The notes beneath the pieces are model-generated. The model made no database searches, was not told where the DNA came from, and saw only the letters and a list, made by a program, of their open reading frames with translations. DNA of 64,000 nucleotides. It comes from Novisyntrophococcus fermenticellae (GTDB taxonomy: Bacteria > Bacillota > Clostridia > Lachnospirales > Lachnospiraceae). The DNA is taken from assembly GCF_018866245.1 (NCBI RefSeq), contig NZ_CP076458.1:434001-498000 (forward strand), given 5' to 3'. Made by a program: the position numbers and the translations under genes. Below, piece by piece: positions 8,662 to 18,289 of this stretch; the first letter of the stretch is position 1, and each line of letters starts with the position of its first letter.

Positions 8662-9126
8662 ATGGATGGTATAGATTATAATATTTTAAAGATTCTGAAA
8701 AAGAATGCCAGAGAAACAGCATCCAATATCAGTAAGGAAATTCACCTTTCCGTTTCCGCTGTGATAGAAAGAATCCGCAAGATGGAAGAGACAGGGCTGA
8801 TTAAGGATTACACAATTATCATAGACGAGAAAAAAACCGGTGGAGACATGACCTCCCTGATGGAAGTCAGCCTGGAACATCCCAAATTTTTTGACGGATT
8901 TGCCGCATCAATCCAGGATATAAGCAGCATTGTGTCCTGCTACTATCTGACCGGGGATTTTGACCTTTTGCTTAAAATTTCATGTAGAAATTCAGATGAG
9001 CTGGAAAAGATGCACAGGCAGATTATGAGTCTGGAAGGAGTGTCTGATACGAGGACACATGTGGTTTTAAAGACAGTAAAGAATATATATTCAGCCATAC
9101 CAGAGCCCCGGCATCCCGGAGCATGA
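8662..9126 (+). CDS. Lrp/AsnC family transcriptional regulator
   Basis: The 154 residues show an N-terminal winged helix-turn-helix (residues about 3-50, DYNILKILKKNARETASNIS) and a C-terminal RAM/AsnC ligand-binding domain (about 65-145). Such proteins form octamers and answer to amino acids or their derivatives. The ATG follows AGGAGGA at a good distance. A TATACT -10 box near 8615 with a weak -35 lies upstream. It precedes alr by 64 bases in the same direction; regulation of alanine racemase or neighbouring amino-acid genes is possible but not shown. Confidence 0.92.
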   Translation: MDGIDYNILKILKKNARETASNISKEIHLSVSAVIERIRKMEETGLIKDYTIIIDEKKTGGDMTSLMEVSLEHPKFFDGFAASIQDISSIVSCYYLTGDFDLLLKISCRNSDELEKMHRQIMSLEGVSDTRTHVVLKTVKNIYSAIPEPRHPGA

Positions 9127-9190
9127 TTGGTAAGTATGCAAGGAAAGCCAAAATCAGAAGTGGAATGTTACGACGAAAGAAGGAAGATAC

Positions 9191-10342
9191 GTGTACGGTT
9201 ATCAGAGATGCTATGCAGAAATATCTTTGCAGGCAATTGGACATAATATAGACGAGGCAAAAAGACATATTGCACCGGGAGTGGCACTGCTGGCTGTAAT
9301 CAAAGCAGATGCCTATGGGCATGGAGCTGTGGCTGTGGGGAAGTATCTGGAAACAACAGCAAAGGCTGATTATTTTGGAGTTGCAACCCTGGAGGAGGCA
9401 ATCGAGCTGAGACAGGGAGGAATTTTACACCCGATTCTTGTCCTTGGATATACCTCACCCAGTCAGTATGAAGACGTGGTAAGGCATGGAATCACACAGA
9501 CAATCTATAGTCTGGATACTGCACAGAAGTTGGATAAAGTGGCTGCCCGGCTTCAGATGAGAGCTGCGGTACATATCGCATTAGATACAGGAATGACAAG
9601 AATAGGATTCCAGTGTGTGACTTCTGATGCAGATGTGATTGCAGAGATAAGCAGGCTTCCGAACATTGAACTGGAGGGTGTGTATACCCATTTTGCCTGC
9701 GCGGACCAGGAGGATAAAACTTACTGTGCCATGCAGCTGGACAAGTATGAGAGAATGATGGATATGCTGACGGACAGATGCGTTATGATACCTGTTAAGC
9801 ATGTATGTAATTCAGCCGGGATTATGGAGTTTGAAAATTACAGATTTAATATGGTACGCTGCGGGATCATAACCTATGGGATATATCCTTCTGAAGAGGT
9901 GCAAAAAGAAAAGTTTAATCTAAAACCCGCTTTACAGTGGAAAACGCATGTGATTCATGTAAAGGATGTAAAAGCCGGTGTAGGGGTAAGTTATGGTGCA
10001 ACCTACGTTACCCATAAACCAACAACCCGGATTGCCACTGTTTCTGTAGGCTATGCAGACGGATACCCCCGTGCCCTCTCATCAAAAGGACGGGTGTTGA
10101 TACGTGGTCAATATGCGCCTATTCTGGGCAGGGTATGCATGGATCAGATGATGGTTGATGTTACGAATATTCCGGACGTCCGGGTGGAAGATATTGTAAC
10201 TCTGATTGGAACGGATGGAGATAAGAATATATCCGTTGAAGAGATAGCCGATCCGTCGGCTCGCTTTAATTACGAGATGCTATGCAATATCTCAAGCCGC
10301 GTACCCAGAATCTATCCCGGAGAAGTATACAATGAAGAATAG
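9191..10342 (+). CDS. alr: Alanine racemase
   Basis: This PLP enzyme interconverts L- and D-alanine for peptidoglycan. The 383-residue protein has the PLP-lysine motif VIKADAYGHG (K38) and the segment with the second catalytic base, VSYGATY, near residue 270. The TIM barrel fills residues 1-240 and the beta domain the rest. Translation starts at GTG 9191 with a purine-rich but weak ribosome binding site (AAGGAAGA). A start farther upstream is not supported by family alignment. The M18 peptidase follows after 16 bases. Confidence 0.95.
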   Translation: MYGYQRCYAEISLQAIGHNIDEAKRHIAPGVALLAVIKADAYGHGAVAVGKYLETTAKADYFGVATLEEAIELRQGGILHPILVLGYTSPSQYEDVVRHGITQTIYSLDTAQKLDKVAARLQMRAAVHIALDTGMTRIGFQCVTSDADVIAEISRLPNIELEGVYTHFACADQEDKTYCAMQLDKYERMMDMLTDRCVMIPVKHVCNSAGIMEFENYRFNMVRCGIITYGIYPSEEVQKEKFNLKPALQWKTHVIHVKDVKAGVGVSYGATYVTHKPTTRIATVSVGYADGYPRALSSKGRVLIRGQYAPILGRVCMDQMMVDVTNIPDVRVEDIVTLIGTDGDKNISVEEIADPSARFNYEMLCNISSRVPRIYPGEVYNEE

Positions 10343-10358
10343 AACAGGAGATATAAAG

Positions 10359-11741
10359 ATGAGTGAAAAAAATGTATGGAATATCAGAAGTGAATCGGAA
10401 CTTGCCAGGATAAACACCTTGGCGGAGGATTATAAAGAATATATTTCACAGGGAAAGACAGAGCGCAGATGCGTGGATCTGGCCGTTATGGAGGCTGAGA
10501 AAAGGGGCTTTATAAGTCTGGAGGATAAAATCAGAAAGGATGAAGCTTTAAAGCCCGGTGACAAGGTCTATGCACATTGTATGAAAAAATCGCTGCTTCT
10601 GGCCGTTATCGGACAGGAGCCGATTGAAAATGGTATGAATATACTGGGGGCACACATCGATTCCCCAAGACTGGATCTGAAGCAGAATCCCCTGTACGAG
10701 GATACCGGGATGGCCCTGCTGGATACCCACTATTATGGAGGAATCAAGAAATATCAGTGGGTAACGATTCCTTTGGCAATTTACGGTGTGGTGATAAAAA
10801 AAGACGGAAGCACAATTCAAGTGGAAATTGGCGATAAGGAAGGGGATCCGGTCTTCTGCATCACAGATCTGCTGGTACACCTTGCAGGCGAACAGATGGA
10901 AAAGAAGGCCAAGGAGGTTATAGAAGGAGAAGGCCTGGATATTCTTATCGGAAGCCAGCCGGAAAAGGATGCGGACAAAGATGCGGTAAAGCGTAATATC
11001 TTGAAATTATTGAAGGACAAGTACAATATAGAAGAAGACGATTTCCTCTCTGCCGAAATAGAGATAGTGCCGGCCGGAAAGGCAAGGGACTGCGGTTTGG
11101 ACAGAAGTATGATTATGGGATATGGACAGGATGACAGAGTTTGTGCTTATACCTCATTGATGGCTCTCCTGGAAGCGGAGAATTTATCCAGGACGGGAAT
11201 CTGTCTTCTGGCCGATAAAGAGGAGGTTGGAAGCGTAGGGGCTACCGGTATGCACTCTCATTTCTTCGAAAATACCATAGCGGAGATCATGAACTTGACG
11301 GGTGAATATTCAGAACTGTCATTACGCAGAGCGTTAAGAAATTGCTTTATGCTTTCTTCAGATGTAAGTGCGGCATTTGATCCCAATTATGCAGCATCCT
11401 TTGAAAAGAAAAATTCTGCTTATTTTGGAAAAGGCCTTGTATTCAATAAGTACACAGGCGCCCGCGGAAAGAGTGGATGCAATGATGCCAATGCAGAATA
11501 TCTGGCAAAGCTTCGCAAAGTGATGGATGATGAAGGAATTCTGTTTCAGACGTCAGAGCTTGGAAAAGTTGATGTGGGCGGCGGCGGAACCATCGCCTAT
11601 ATTCTGGCCAATTATGGCATGGAGGTCATTGACAGTGGAATTGCTCTTTTGAATATGCATGCACCCTGGGAGATTTCCAGTAAAGCAGATATTTATGAAG
11701 CATATAAAGGCTACGGCGCATTTTTGACACATATGAGATAG
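10359..11741 (+). CDS. M18 family aminopeptidase
   Basis: The 460-residue protein matches the M18 (aspartyl aminopeptidase/aminopeptidase I) family of dinuclear zinc exopeptidases. Expected metal-site segments are present: LGAHIDSPRLDLK near residue 100, LADKEEVGSVGATG near residue 288 and the late histidine in NMHAPWE near residue 432. It is cytosolic and probably assembles into a dodecamer as relatives do. ATG 10359 is chosen because AGGAG ends eight bases upstream; an earlier in-frame ATG at 10332 would overlap the end of alr. Confidence 0.93.
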   Translation: MSEKNVWNIRSESELARINTLAEDYKEYISQGKTERRCVDLAVMEAEKRGFISLEDKIRKDEALKPGDKVYAHCMKKSLLLAVIGQEPIENGMNILGAHIDSPRLDLKQNPLYEDTGMALLDTHYYGGIKKYQWVTIPLAIYGVVIKKDGSTIQVEIGDKEGDPVFCITDLLVHLAGEQMEKKAKEVIEGEGLDILIGSQPEKDADKDAVKRNILKLLKDKYNIEEDDFLSAEIEIVPAGKARDCGLDRSMIMGYGQDDRVCAYTSLMALLEAENLSRTGICLLADKEEVGSVGATGMHSHFFENTIAEIMNLTGEYSELSLRRALRNCFMLSSDVSAAFDPNYAASFEKKNSAYFGKGLVFNKYTGARGKSGCNDANAEYLAKLRKVMDDEGILFQTSELGKVDVGGGGTIAYILANYGMEVIDSGIALLNMHAPWEISSKADIYEAYKGYGAFLTHMR

Positions 11742-11770
11742 TAAGATTACACCAGGAGGATGAAAGTTTT

Positions 11771-13909
11771 ATGGATATGATTAAGGTTCTTGCCGATGAG
11801 TTGGATGTGCTTTCCTGGCAGGTGGATGCTGCCGTAAAATTAATTGATGAAGGAAATACGATCCCATTTATCTCCAGATACAGGAAGGAAGCCACAGGGT
11901 CTCTGAATGATGAGGTACTTCGTACTTTATATGAAAGGCTGACCTATTTGCGGAACCTGGAGGAGCGGAAATCTCAGGTTATGTCCGTTATTGATGAACA
12001 GGGAAAGCTGACGGAAGAACTGAAAAAAGCAATTTTGGAAGCACAGACACTGGTCGTGGTGGAAGACTTATACCGCCCTTATAAACCAAAGCGGAGAACC
12101 AGGGCTACCATAGCAAAGGAAAAGGGTCTGGAACCGCTGGCTAATATCATCAGTCTGCAGTTAACTTCGAATTCCCTGGAAGAGGAGGCAGGCGCATATC
12201 TTTCGGAAGAAAAAGAAGTCCTTACTGTGGAAGCAGCTATAGCAGGGGCCTGTGACATTATAGCGGAAGGGATTTCCGATGAAGCAGATTTTCGGGCCGA
12301 AATCCGGAAAAGAACTATGAAGCAGGGTCATATTATTTCTACTGCCAAGGATGAGAAGGAACAATCCGTATATGAGATGTATTATGATTTTGAGGAACCG
12401 GTATCAAAGATTGCGGGTCATCGGATTTTGGCGCTGAACCGTGGGGAAAAGGAAAAATTTCTGACAGTTAAGGTTACCGCACCTGTGGAGGAGATTATCC
12501 GCTATCTTGAAAAAAAGATGATTGCCCGAAACAATCCAAACACAATGCCGGCTTTAAAGGCTACGATTACAGATGCTTATAACAGGCTGATTGCACCGGC
12601 CATCGAACGGGAGGTGCGCAGTGAACTGACGGAGAAGGCTGAGGATGGCGCTATCAGGGTTTTCGGAAAGAATCTGGAACAGCTGCTGATGCAGCCTCCG
12701 ATTGAAGGACAGGTGGTGCTGGGCTGGGATCCGGCTTTTCGTACCGGCTGTAAACTGGCTGTAGTGGATGAAACCGGCAAGGTGCTGGATACGACGGTTA
12801 TCTATCCGACAGCACCCACGAATGAAGTAAAAATCCGTGCTGCCAAGGATACAGTGATTAAGATGATTGAAAAGTACCATATTACTTTGATTTCCGTGGG
12901 AAATGGTACTGCCTCCAGAGAGTCGGAACAGGTAATCGTGGATATGCTGAAAGAGGTCAGAGAGCCGGTGCAGTATGTGATTACCAATGAGGCCGGAGCT
13001 TCCGTATACTCGGCAAGCAAGCTGGCCACTGAAGAATTCCCGAACTTTGATGTGGGACAAAGAAGTGCTGCATCAATTGCAAGGCGTGTGCAGGATCCGC
13101 TTGCTGAATTGGTGAAGATTGATCCGAAATCCATTGGTGTCGGCCAATATCAGCACGATATGAATCAGAAGAAGCTGGGTGACGCGCTGTCCGGTGTAGT
13201 GGAAGACAGTGTAAATAAGGTAGGTGTGGATTTGAATACAGCCTCCGCCCCATTGATGGAATATATCTCAGGTATCAGCAAGGCAATTGCCAGGAATATA
13301 GTGGCTTATCGGGAGGAAAACGGACGGTTTACGGATCGACGTCAGCTTATGAAAGTACCTAAGCTGGGACCGAAAGCCTTTGAACAATGTGCAGGATTTA
13401 TGCGCATCACAGGAGGGAACAATCCCCTGGATGCAACCAGCGTGCATCCGGAAAGCTATGGTGCTGTTCATAAGCTTCTGGACCGGCTGGGAATGAAGAC
13501 AGAACAGATTTTGGAAGGCAGCGCTGTCTACCATATCAAAGATTACAGGAAGATGGCAGAGGAACTGGGCATAGGGGAAATTACACTTCGGGATATTGTA
13601 AAGGAGCTTCAAAAACCCGGACGTGATCCCAGAGACGAGATGCCGAAACCGATTCTTCGAACCGATGTGCTGGATATGAAGGATTTGAAGGAAGGCATGA
13701 TCTTAAAAGGAACGGTGAGGAATGTTATAGATTTCGGAGCATTTGTGGATATCGGTGTTCATCAGGACGGCCTGGTACACATCTCCCAGATGACCGAAAA
13801 GTACATCAAGCATCCCTTGGAGGTTGTAAGTGTTGGAGATATTGTGGAAGTAAAGGTAACCTCTCTGGATCTTCAGAAAAAACGAATCGGACTCAGCATG
13901 AAGCTTTGA
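11771..13909 (+). CDS. tex: Tex-like RNA-binding transcription accessory protein
   Basis: The 712-residue protein has the full Tex architecture: an N-terminal helical region, the YqgF/RNase H-like domain (about 320-460, GWDPAFRTGCKLAVVDETG), helix-hairpin-helix repeats (about 490-560) and a C-terminal S1 RNA-binding domain (about 635-710, GAFVDIGVHQDGLVHIS). Tex binds nucleic acid and affects transcription and toxin expression in several bacteria. The start ATG follows AGGAGG. It stands 29 bases after the aminopeptidase gene and 24 bases before the alarmone synthetase, so these genes may share a transcript. Confidence 0.95.
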   Translation: MDMIKVLADELDVLSWQVDAAVKLIDEGNTIPFISRYRKEATGSLNDEVLRTLYERLTYLRNLEERKSQVMSVIDEQGKLTEELKKAILEAQTLVVVEDLYRPYKPKRRTRATIAKEKGLEPLANIISLQLTSNSLEEEAGAYLSEEKEVLTVEAAIAGACDIIAEGISDEADFRAEIRKRTMKQGHIISTAKDEKEQSVYEMYYDFEEPVSKIAGHRILALNRGEKEKFLTVKVTAPVEEIIRYLEKKMIARNNPNTMPALKATITDAYNRLIAPAIEREVRSELTEKAEDGAIRVFGKNLEQLLMQPPIEGQVVLGWDPAFRTGCKLAVVDETGKVLDTTVIYPTAPTNEVKIRAAKDTVIKMIEKYHITLISVGNGTASRESEQVIVDMLKEVREPVQYVITNEAGASVYSASKLATEEFPNFDVGQRSAASIARRVQDPLAELVKIDPKSIGVGQYQHDMNQKKLGDALSGVVEDSVNKVGVDLNTASAPLMEYISGISKAIARNIVAYREENGRFTDRRQLMKVPKLGPKAFEQCAGFMRITGGNNPLDATSVHPESYGAVHKLLDRLGMKTEQILEGSAVYHIKDYRKMAEELGIGEITLRDIVKELQKPGRDPRDEMPKPILRTDVLDMKDLKEGMILKGTVRNVIDFGAFVDIGVHQDGLVHISQMTEKYIKHPLEVVSVGDIVEVKVTSLDLQKKRIGLSMKL

Positions 13910-13933
13910 TCAAATGCACATATAGGGAAAGAT

Positions 13934-14695
13934 ATGAAAAATCAAGCAAAAAAAACAATTAAAGAAGTTGTGGATGTTAACGAAGATGAAGTTATGATTG
14001 AAAGAGAAGAGATCGTTGAGGTAAATCAGGTAATTTCTCTAAATGTTGATCAGAATGATAATATGGAAACAATTGCAGATATGAGTGAACACTTTTCGCA
14101 AACCATACATCCCATACTTAGTATGTATAATGCTGCTATGAACGCAACAACAGCTCGTATGGAAATTATCAGGGATGAATTTCACTTCCGTAAACAGAGG
14201 TGCCCCATCCACCATATTGATACGCGACTAAAATCAGCAGACAGTATACTGGGGAAATTGAGAAAAAAGGAGCTCCCACTGACGCTGACGGCAGCCTGCA
14301 ACAATATCTACGATATAGCAGGGGTTCGGATTGTGTGTCCGTATATAAAAGATGTATATCTCGTTCATGAGAGAATTTTAGCTCAGGATGATATTTACAT
14401 CATGAAGGAAAAAGATTATATCAAGCAGCCCAAGAGAAATGGATACAGGAGCTTACATCTAATAATCAGGATCCCTGTATATTTTATGAATAAAAAACAA
14501 CTTGTTCCGGTAGAACTACAGATTCGCACTCTGGCGATGGATTTATGGGCCAGTCTGGAGCATGATATTAAATATAAATCACTTCATAATGAATGCAATA
14601 TTGATTTTACTGCAAAATTGTATGAGTGCAGCGGATTGATTTATCAAGTGGAAGAAGAGATGGAAAAGATGAATCAGGTATTAGAAGAATATTAG
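13934..14695 (+). CDS. Small alarmone synthetase (RelA/SpoT synthetase domain only)
   Basis: The 253-residue protein consists of an acidic N-terminal extension of about 45 residues and one RelA/SpoT nucleotidyltransferase domain. Typical features are RLKSADSILGKLRKK near residue 95, DIAGVRIVC near 128, and KRNGYRSLHL near 172, followed by an LQIRT strand. No hydrolase (HD) or regulatory TGS/ACT domain is present, so it should make (p)ppGpp without hydrolysing it, like RelQ/RelP. The extra acidic N-terminus is not part of the usual 210-residue enzyme. The ribosome binding site is weak (AGGGAAAG). A strong terminator follows. Confidence 0.9.
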   Translation: MKNQAKKTIKEVVDVNEDEVMIEREEIVEVNQVISLNVDQNDNMETIADMSEHFSQTIHPILSMYNAAMNATTARMEIIRDEFHFRKQRCPIHHIDTRLKSADSILGKLRKKELPLTLTAACNNIYDIAGVRIVCPYIKDVYLVHERILAQDDIYIMKEKDYIKQPKRNGYRSLHLIIRIPVYFMNKKQLVPVELQIRTLAMDLWASLEHDIKYKSLHNECNIDFTAKLYECSGLIYQVEEEMEKMNQVLEEY

Positions 14696-14710
14696 TACCA
14701 GTTGATCTGC

Positions 14711-14752
14711 AAAAATGATAAGCCGGTGTTCACACGGCTTATCATTTTTACT
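14711..14752 (+). terminator. Rho-independent terminator after the alarmone synthetase gene
   Basis: A perfect 15-bp stem (AAAAATGATAAGCCG at 14711-14725 with its complement at 14735-14749) with A tract and T tract on the two sides could act in both directions. Confidence 0.92.
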
Positions 14753-14755
14753 ATC

Positions 14756-14962
14756 CGTGAATTTAAAAAAGTGTCCTCCATCTGCCCACATTGGCTTTGC
14801 TTTCAGGAAGCCAGTTACTTTACAAATATCGGTATTTCATCGGCAATTGATGTACAACTGCCGGGCTGTACGGTTTATGCACCACATGGCTATGATCTTG
14901 TAGTCGATACAGATCAGTTTGACCAATACAGCAGGGAACGCGTCACATTTATCTTTGCGTAA
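14756..14962 (+). pseudogene. C-terminal remnant of an unidentified protein
   Basis: An open frame of about 68 codons ends at TAA 14960-14962 and reads like real protein, with PHWLCFQEASYF, PGCTVYAPHGY and YSRERVTFIF. It begins just after the terminator of the preceding gene, has no start codon or ribosome binding site of its own, and has balanced codon use. I take it as the 3' end of a gene whose 5' part has been lost. I do not recognise the family. Confidence 0.45.
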
Positions 14963-15061
14963 TTATCTTAAGAACAAAAGCAGAAGGAAGGATTTATGTC
15001 AAAATATTGAATCCATCGCTGAATGTGTCAGAATAATTCCCCTAACCAGAGGAGGGTGAGA

Positions 15062-16807
15062 ATGAGAGAGAGACAAAAGAAATCAAAATCCTTTTCAAGA
15101 AGGATTATTAAGGTCTGGATTTTGGGGATTGTACTTCCGATGATTCTTGTTGAAATCCTGATTTTAGTGCAGTTTTATAAGATTAATCATAAGGAAGTAG
15201 ATCGGGCGATGACAAACAGCCTGCATATGGTTTCAGATAATATGGGGACACTGATGACAAACATGAACGCCATATCCTGGCTTTTGGAAGCGGATGGTAC
15301 GGTGGGAAAGAATCTTCCGCTCTATTTTGAAGAAGAAAATACAATTAGGAAAAGTGAACTGCTCATCTACCTGAGAGAACAGATTGCAAATTATGAGGTG
15401 GCCAATTCATCGATTGGCAATCTCACCTACTTATTGATTCCACAGGGACAGAAAGAACCTGTGAAAATCAACACCTCTTCTTTGGCAAGCGGAGAACTTC
15501 CGCAGAATAAATACTATTTGTGCAAATGGAAAGATGTTACTTTTTATGGTCCATGTTTATCCCAGTCAAAAGTTTCCTCCTATCCCTGTCTCTCCTTGCT
15601 CCGTCCGTACAAGACAGATCAGAGGTACGGGGAGATATACATTTATCTGGAATCAGGATTTAAATACCTGCAAAAATTGTTTCCCAGGGATGTCATGGGC
15701 ATGAATCCAATCTTTCTGGTGGAATCTGAAGATGGAAAGACAATGTATAGTTCAGATGAACAGGTAATTCCTTTACATACAAAGACTTCCGATTACCTGA
15801 AGAAATATGCAATAGATTCACATCGTTATAAAACGTATGAAAAGAAGGAGAACGCCGGATGGACACTTCATCTGCTGCTTTCCACCAACAATTATTACAG
15901 GCAGATTTATGGTATGGCCTTTAACTTTGGACTGATAACAATACTTGCGGTGACCGTATGTATCTTTATATCTGTCATTCAGTGGAGAAGTATTTATCAC
16001 CCATTTGTTCTATTTGAAAAAAATCTTCGTCGGATTGCGCTGGATGAGGATGTGCAAACAGAAGTAGGGCAGATGAATATCCAGGAGTTTGATGATAATT
16101 TCGCTTTGATGGAGCGGTTGAAAAACAATATTGTTCTTTTGGTGAAGAGGGTGCAGACGAAGGAGAAAGAGCGGTCAGAATTGGAAATCAAGGAGATACT
16201 GGGAAAGATTAATCCACATTTTCTCTATAATACGTTGGATACGCTGAAATGGTATGCCGCAGGAAAACAAGACAAAGAGATGGTACACTTTATTATAGCA
16301 CTCAATCAACTGCTTCTGTATAATATGTCCAAGGACACAAAAACAACATTGAAAAATGAGCTGGATGCGATTGAATCTTATATTACATTACAGAAACTAA
16401 AATATGATATAGATTTTCAAATTCATATAGGGAAACATACGGAAATTCTTCAAGCCGATATGCCGCGTTTTGTCATACAGCCGTTGGTGGAAAATGCAAT
16501 CCTTCACAGTGGAGCTGAAAAAGGAAACATACGGATTGATATTGAACTTTTAACGAATGGAAAGATAGATATTTTGGTTAAAAATGTAGGAAAACCAATT
16601 AATACAGAAAAATTTAAGGAAGTTCTCGTGCAGAAAAATGATATTTCCGCAAATGGGATTGGGTTGCAATATGTCGCACGGATGCTGGAAAACCATTTTT
16701 CGGATGAATTTATTCTGAAAGCGGAAAGGACTGAAGATGGTATAAATGTCATTGAGATGCAGATTCCATTTCGCGCAGAGAAAATAACAGAACCATCAGA
16801 GGAATAA
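15062..16807 (+). CDS. YesM-type sensor histidine kinase
   Basis: The 581-residue membrane kinase has a transmembrane helix at about residues 20-40, a large extracellular sensor (about 45-285), a second helix (about 290-312), a HAMP-like linker, a His_kinase domain with H386 in NPHFLYNTLD, and a HATPase domain (about 475-575, VENAILHS and GIGLQYV). This is the family that pairs with AraC-type response regulators next to sugar ABC transporters. ATG 15062 is preferred because GGAGGGTGAG sits just upstream; the frame opens earlier without a ribosome binding site. The regulator gene follows 22 bases later. Confidence 0.93.
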   Translation: MRERQKKSKSFSRRIIKVWILGIVLPMILVEILILVQFYKINHKEVDRAMTNSLHMVSDNMGTLMTNMNAISWLLEADGTVGKNLPLYFEEENTIRKSELLIYLREQIANYEVANSSIGNLTYLLIPQGQKEPVKINTSSLASGELPQNKYYLCKWKDVTFYGPCLSQSKVSSYPCLSLLRPYKTDQRYGEIYIYLESGFKYLQKLFPRDVMGMNPIFLVESEDGKTMYSSDEQVIPLHTKTSDYLKKYAIDSHRYKTYEKKENAGWTLHLLLSTNNYYRQIYGMAFNFGLITILAVTVCIFISVIQWRSIYHPFVLFEKNLRRIALDEDVQTEVGQMNIQEFDDNFALMERLKNNIVLLVKRVQTKEKERSELEIKEILGKINPHFLYNTLDTLKWYAAGKQDKEMVHFIIALNQLLLYNMSKDTKTTLKNELDAIESYITLQKLKYDIDFQIHIGKHTEILQADMPRFVIQPLVENAILHSGAEKGNIRIDIELLTNGKIDILVKNVGKPINTEKFKEVLVQKNDISANGIGLQYVARMLENHFSDEFILKAERTEDGINVIEMQIPFRAEKITEPSEE

Positions 16808-16829
16808 CCGGCAGGAGGATAGCAGGACT

Positions 16830-18194
16830 ATGATAAAGGTTTATGTTGTTGATGATGAAAAGTTGGTCCGGCAAGGAATTATCGGATTGATAGAATGGGA
16901 AAAGTACGATATGGAGGTTGTGGGAAATTCCGGAAGTGGGGAAGAGACGATTCTATTTTTGAGAGAGAATGAAGTGAACATCCTGTTTTCGGACCTCGAG
17001 ATGCCCGGTTTATCCGGGATGGATTTTCTAAAAGAAGTAAAGGAAACACAACCGGATACACAGATTGTTGTACTGACCATGCATCAGGAATTTGAATTGA
17101 TTCAGCAGTCTTTACGTATTGGTATACTGGATTATATTACCAAGGCACAGATTGAAGAGGAAAATGTTCATGTATTTATGCGTGGGGTCAGAAAACGCTA
17201 TCTTGAGCGTACGCAGCTATATGATAGAGTCATATCCGATAATGAAGTTTATATCTGGATAACGGAAGGAAGTACACAGCGGGAGAATGCAGTGAACCTT
17301 TTAAGAGAATATGCATTAGCTTTTGAACTTTTAGGTGATTCCTATATATTCTTTTCAGGTGACTGTAATCGTATTCTTCTTATGCATCTTATAGAACTGT
17401 CCGGAAGGCAGCAGTCTGTCCTTGTGGAATTAAAGCAGGTAAAAGGTATTTCTCATAATCAATTAAAAGATATACTTGATAGAGAGATTAAGATATTGCT
17501 TTTTAGAGAGCGTCAACCCGCTAACTACAGGTATACGTATATTTACCCGGAGCTTCCAGAAATAAAACGGGGAGATTCCAGACAGGAAATACTTAGTAGC
17601 TGTATGAAAATGGAGTTTATGCTTGATAACAGCAGATATGAAGAAGTTATGGAACGTATAAAATGCGCAGATTTATCATCTGAGGAAAGAACTGCGGTTT
17701 TTTATCATTTCAACCTGTATTGGTCTGAATTTTCCGGAAGGGATATCCGACTCTATTTTGATGAAGTGGCTTATTTCAGGTGCTGGTATCAATGGCGGGA
17801 ATGGTTTAATCAAATACATATAGCGGTACAAAAGAGAATCGGAAATACGGGGACTGGAATCGGTACGATGGAACTGATTCATAAGGCTATTATTTATATC
17901 AGAGAACACATGGATCGGGAGATTGCGCTTGACGATCTTTTACATATAACGGGGATGAGTAAAAGCTTTTTTTCAAGGAATTTCAAGAAGGTTACCGGAA
18001 AAACCTTTATTACCTATTTAAATGATATGAGGATTGATTCTGCAAAAAAATATTTGACTGAGACAGAGCAATCGGTTCACTGGATTGCTATACAAGTCGG
18101 TTATGTAGATGAACATTATTTTAGAAAACTGTTTAAAGATAAAACAGGAAAAAGTCCCAAAAAGTATCGTGAAACCCAAGGAAATCAGAACTGA
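16830..18194 (+). CDS. YesN-type response regulator with AraC DNA-binding domain
   Basis: The 454-residue protein carries a receiver domain (residues 1-120) with the acidic pair D8/D9, phosphorylatable D55 in SDLEMPG and the lysine of ITKAQ near 107. A middle region of about 200 residues is poorly conserved. Two AraC helix-turn-helix units occupy about residues 350-450 (LDDLLHITGMSKSFFSRNFKK and VGYVDEHYFRKLFK). It should activate the adjacent carbohydrate operon when phosphorylated by the kinase encoded upstream. AGGAGGATAG precedes the ATG. Confidence 0.94.
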   Translation: MIKVYVVDDEKLVRQGIIGLIEWEKYDMEVVGNSGSGEETILFLRENEVNILFSDLEMPGLSGMDFLKEVKETQPDTQIVVLTMHQEFELIQQSLRIGILDYITKAQIEEENVHVFMRGVRKRYLERTQLYDRVISDNEVYIWITEGSTQRENAVNLLREYALAFELLGDSYIFFSGDCNRILLMHLIELSGRQQSVLVELKQVKGISHNQLKDILDREIKILLFRERQPANYRYTYIYPELPEIKRGDSRQEILSSCMKMEFMLDNSRYEEVMERIKCADLSSEERTAVFYHFNLYWSEFSGRDIRLYFDEVAYFRCWYQWREWFNQIHIAVQKRIGNTGTGIGTMELIHKAIIYIREHMDREIALDDLLHITGMSKSFFSRNFKKVTGKTFITYLNDMRIDSAKKYLTETEQSVHWIAIQVGYVDEHYFRKLFKDKTGKSPKKYRETQGNQN

Positions 18195-18289
18195 ATACAA
18201 TCAGACCATATTTATGCACAATATTACCTTCTGAATATCGTTTGTTTCGTGTATAGTTACAATATCGGAAAAATGAAGGAGGAAATGTT

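Noticed and set aside
9131..9145. Third copy of the 20-bp palindromic motif
   Set aside because: Only the right half (AAGTATGCAAGGA) matches the ribU copy. The left half and the terminator context are missing, so this is probably chance.
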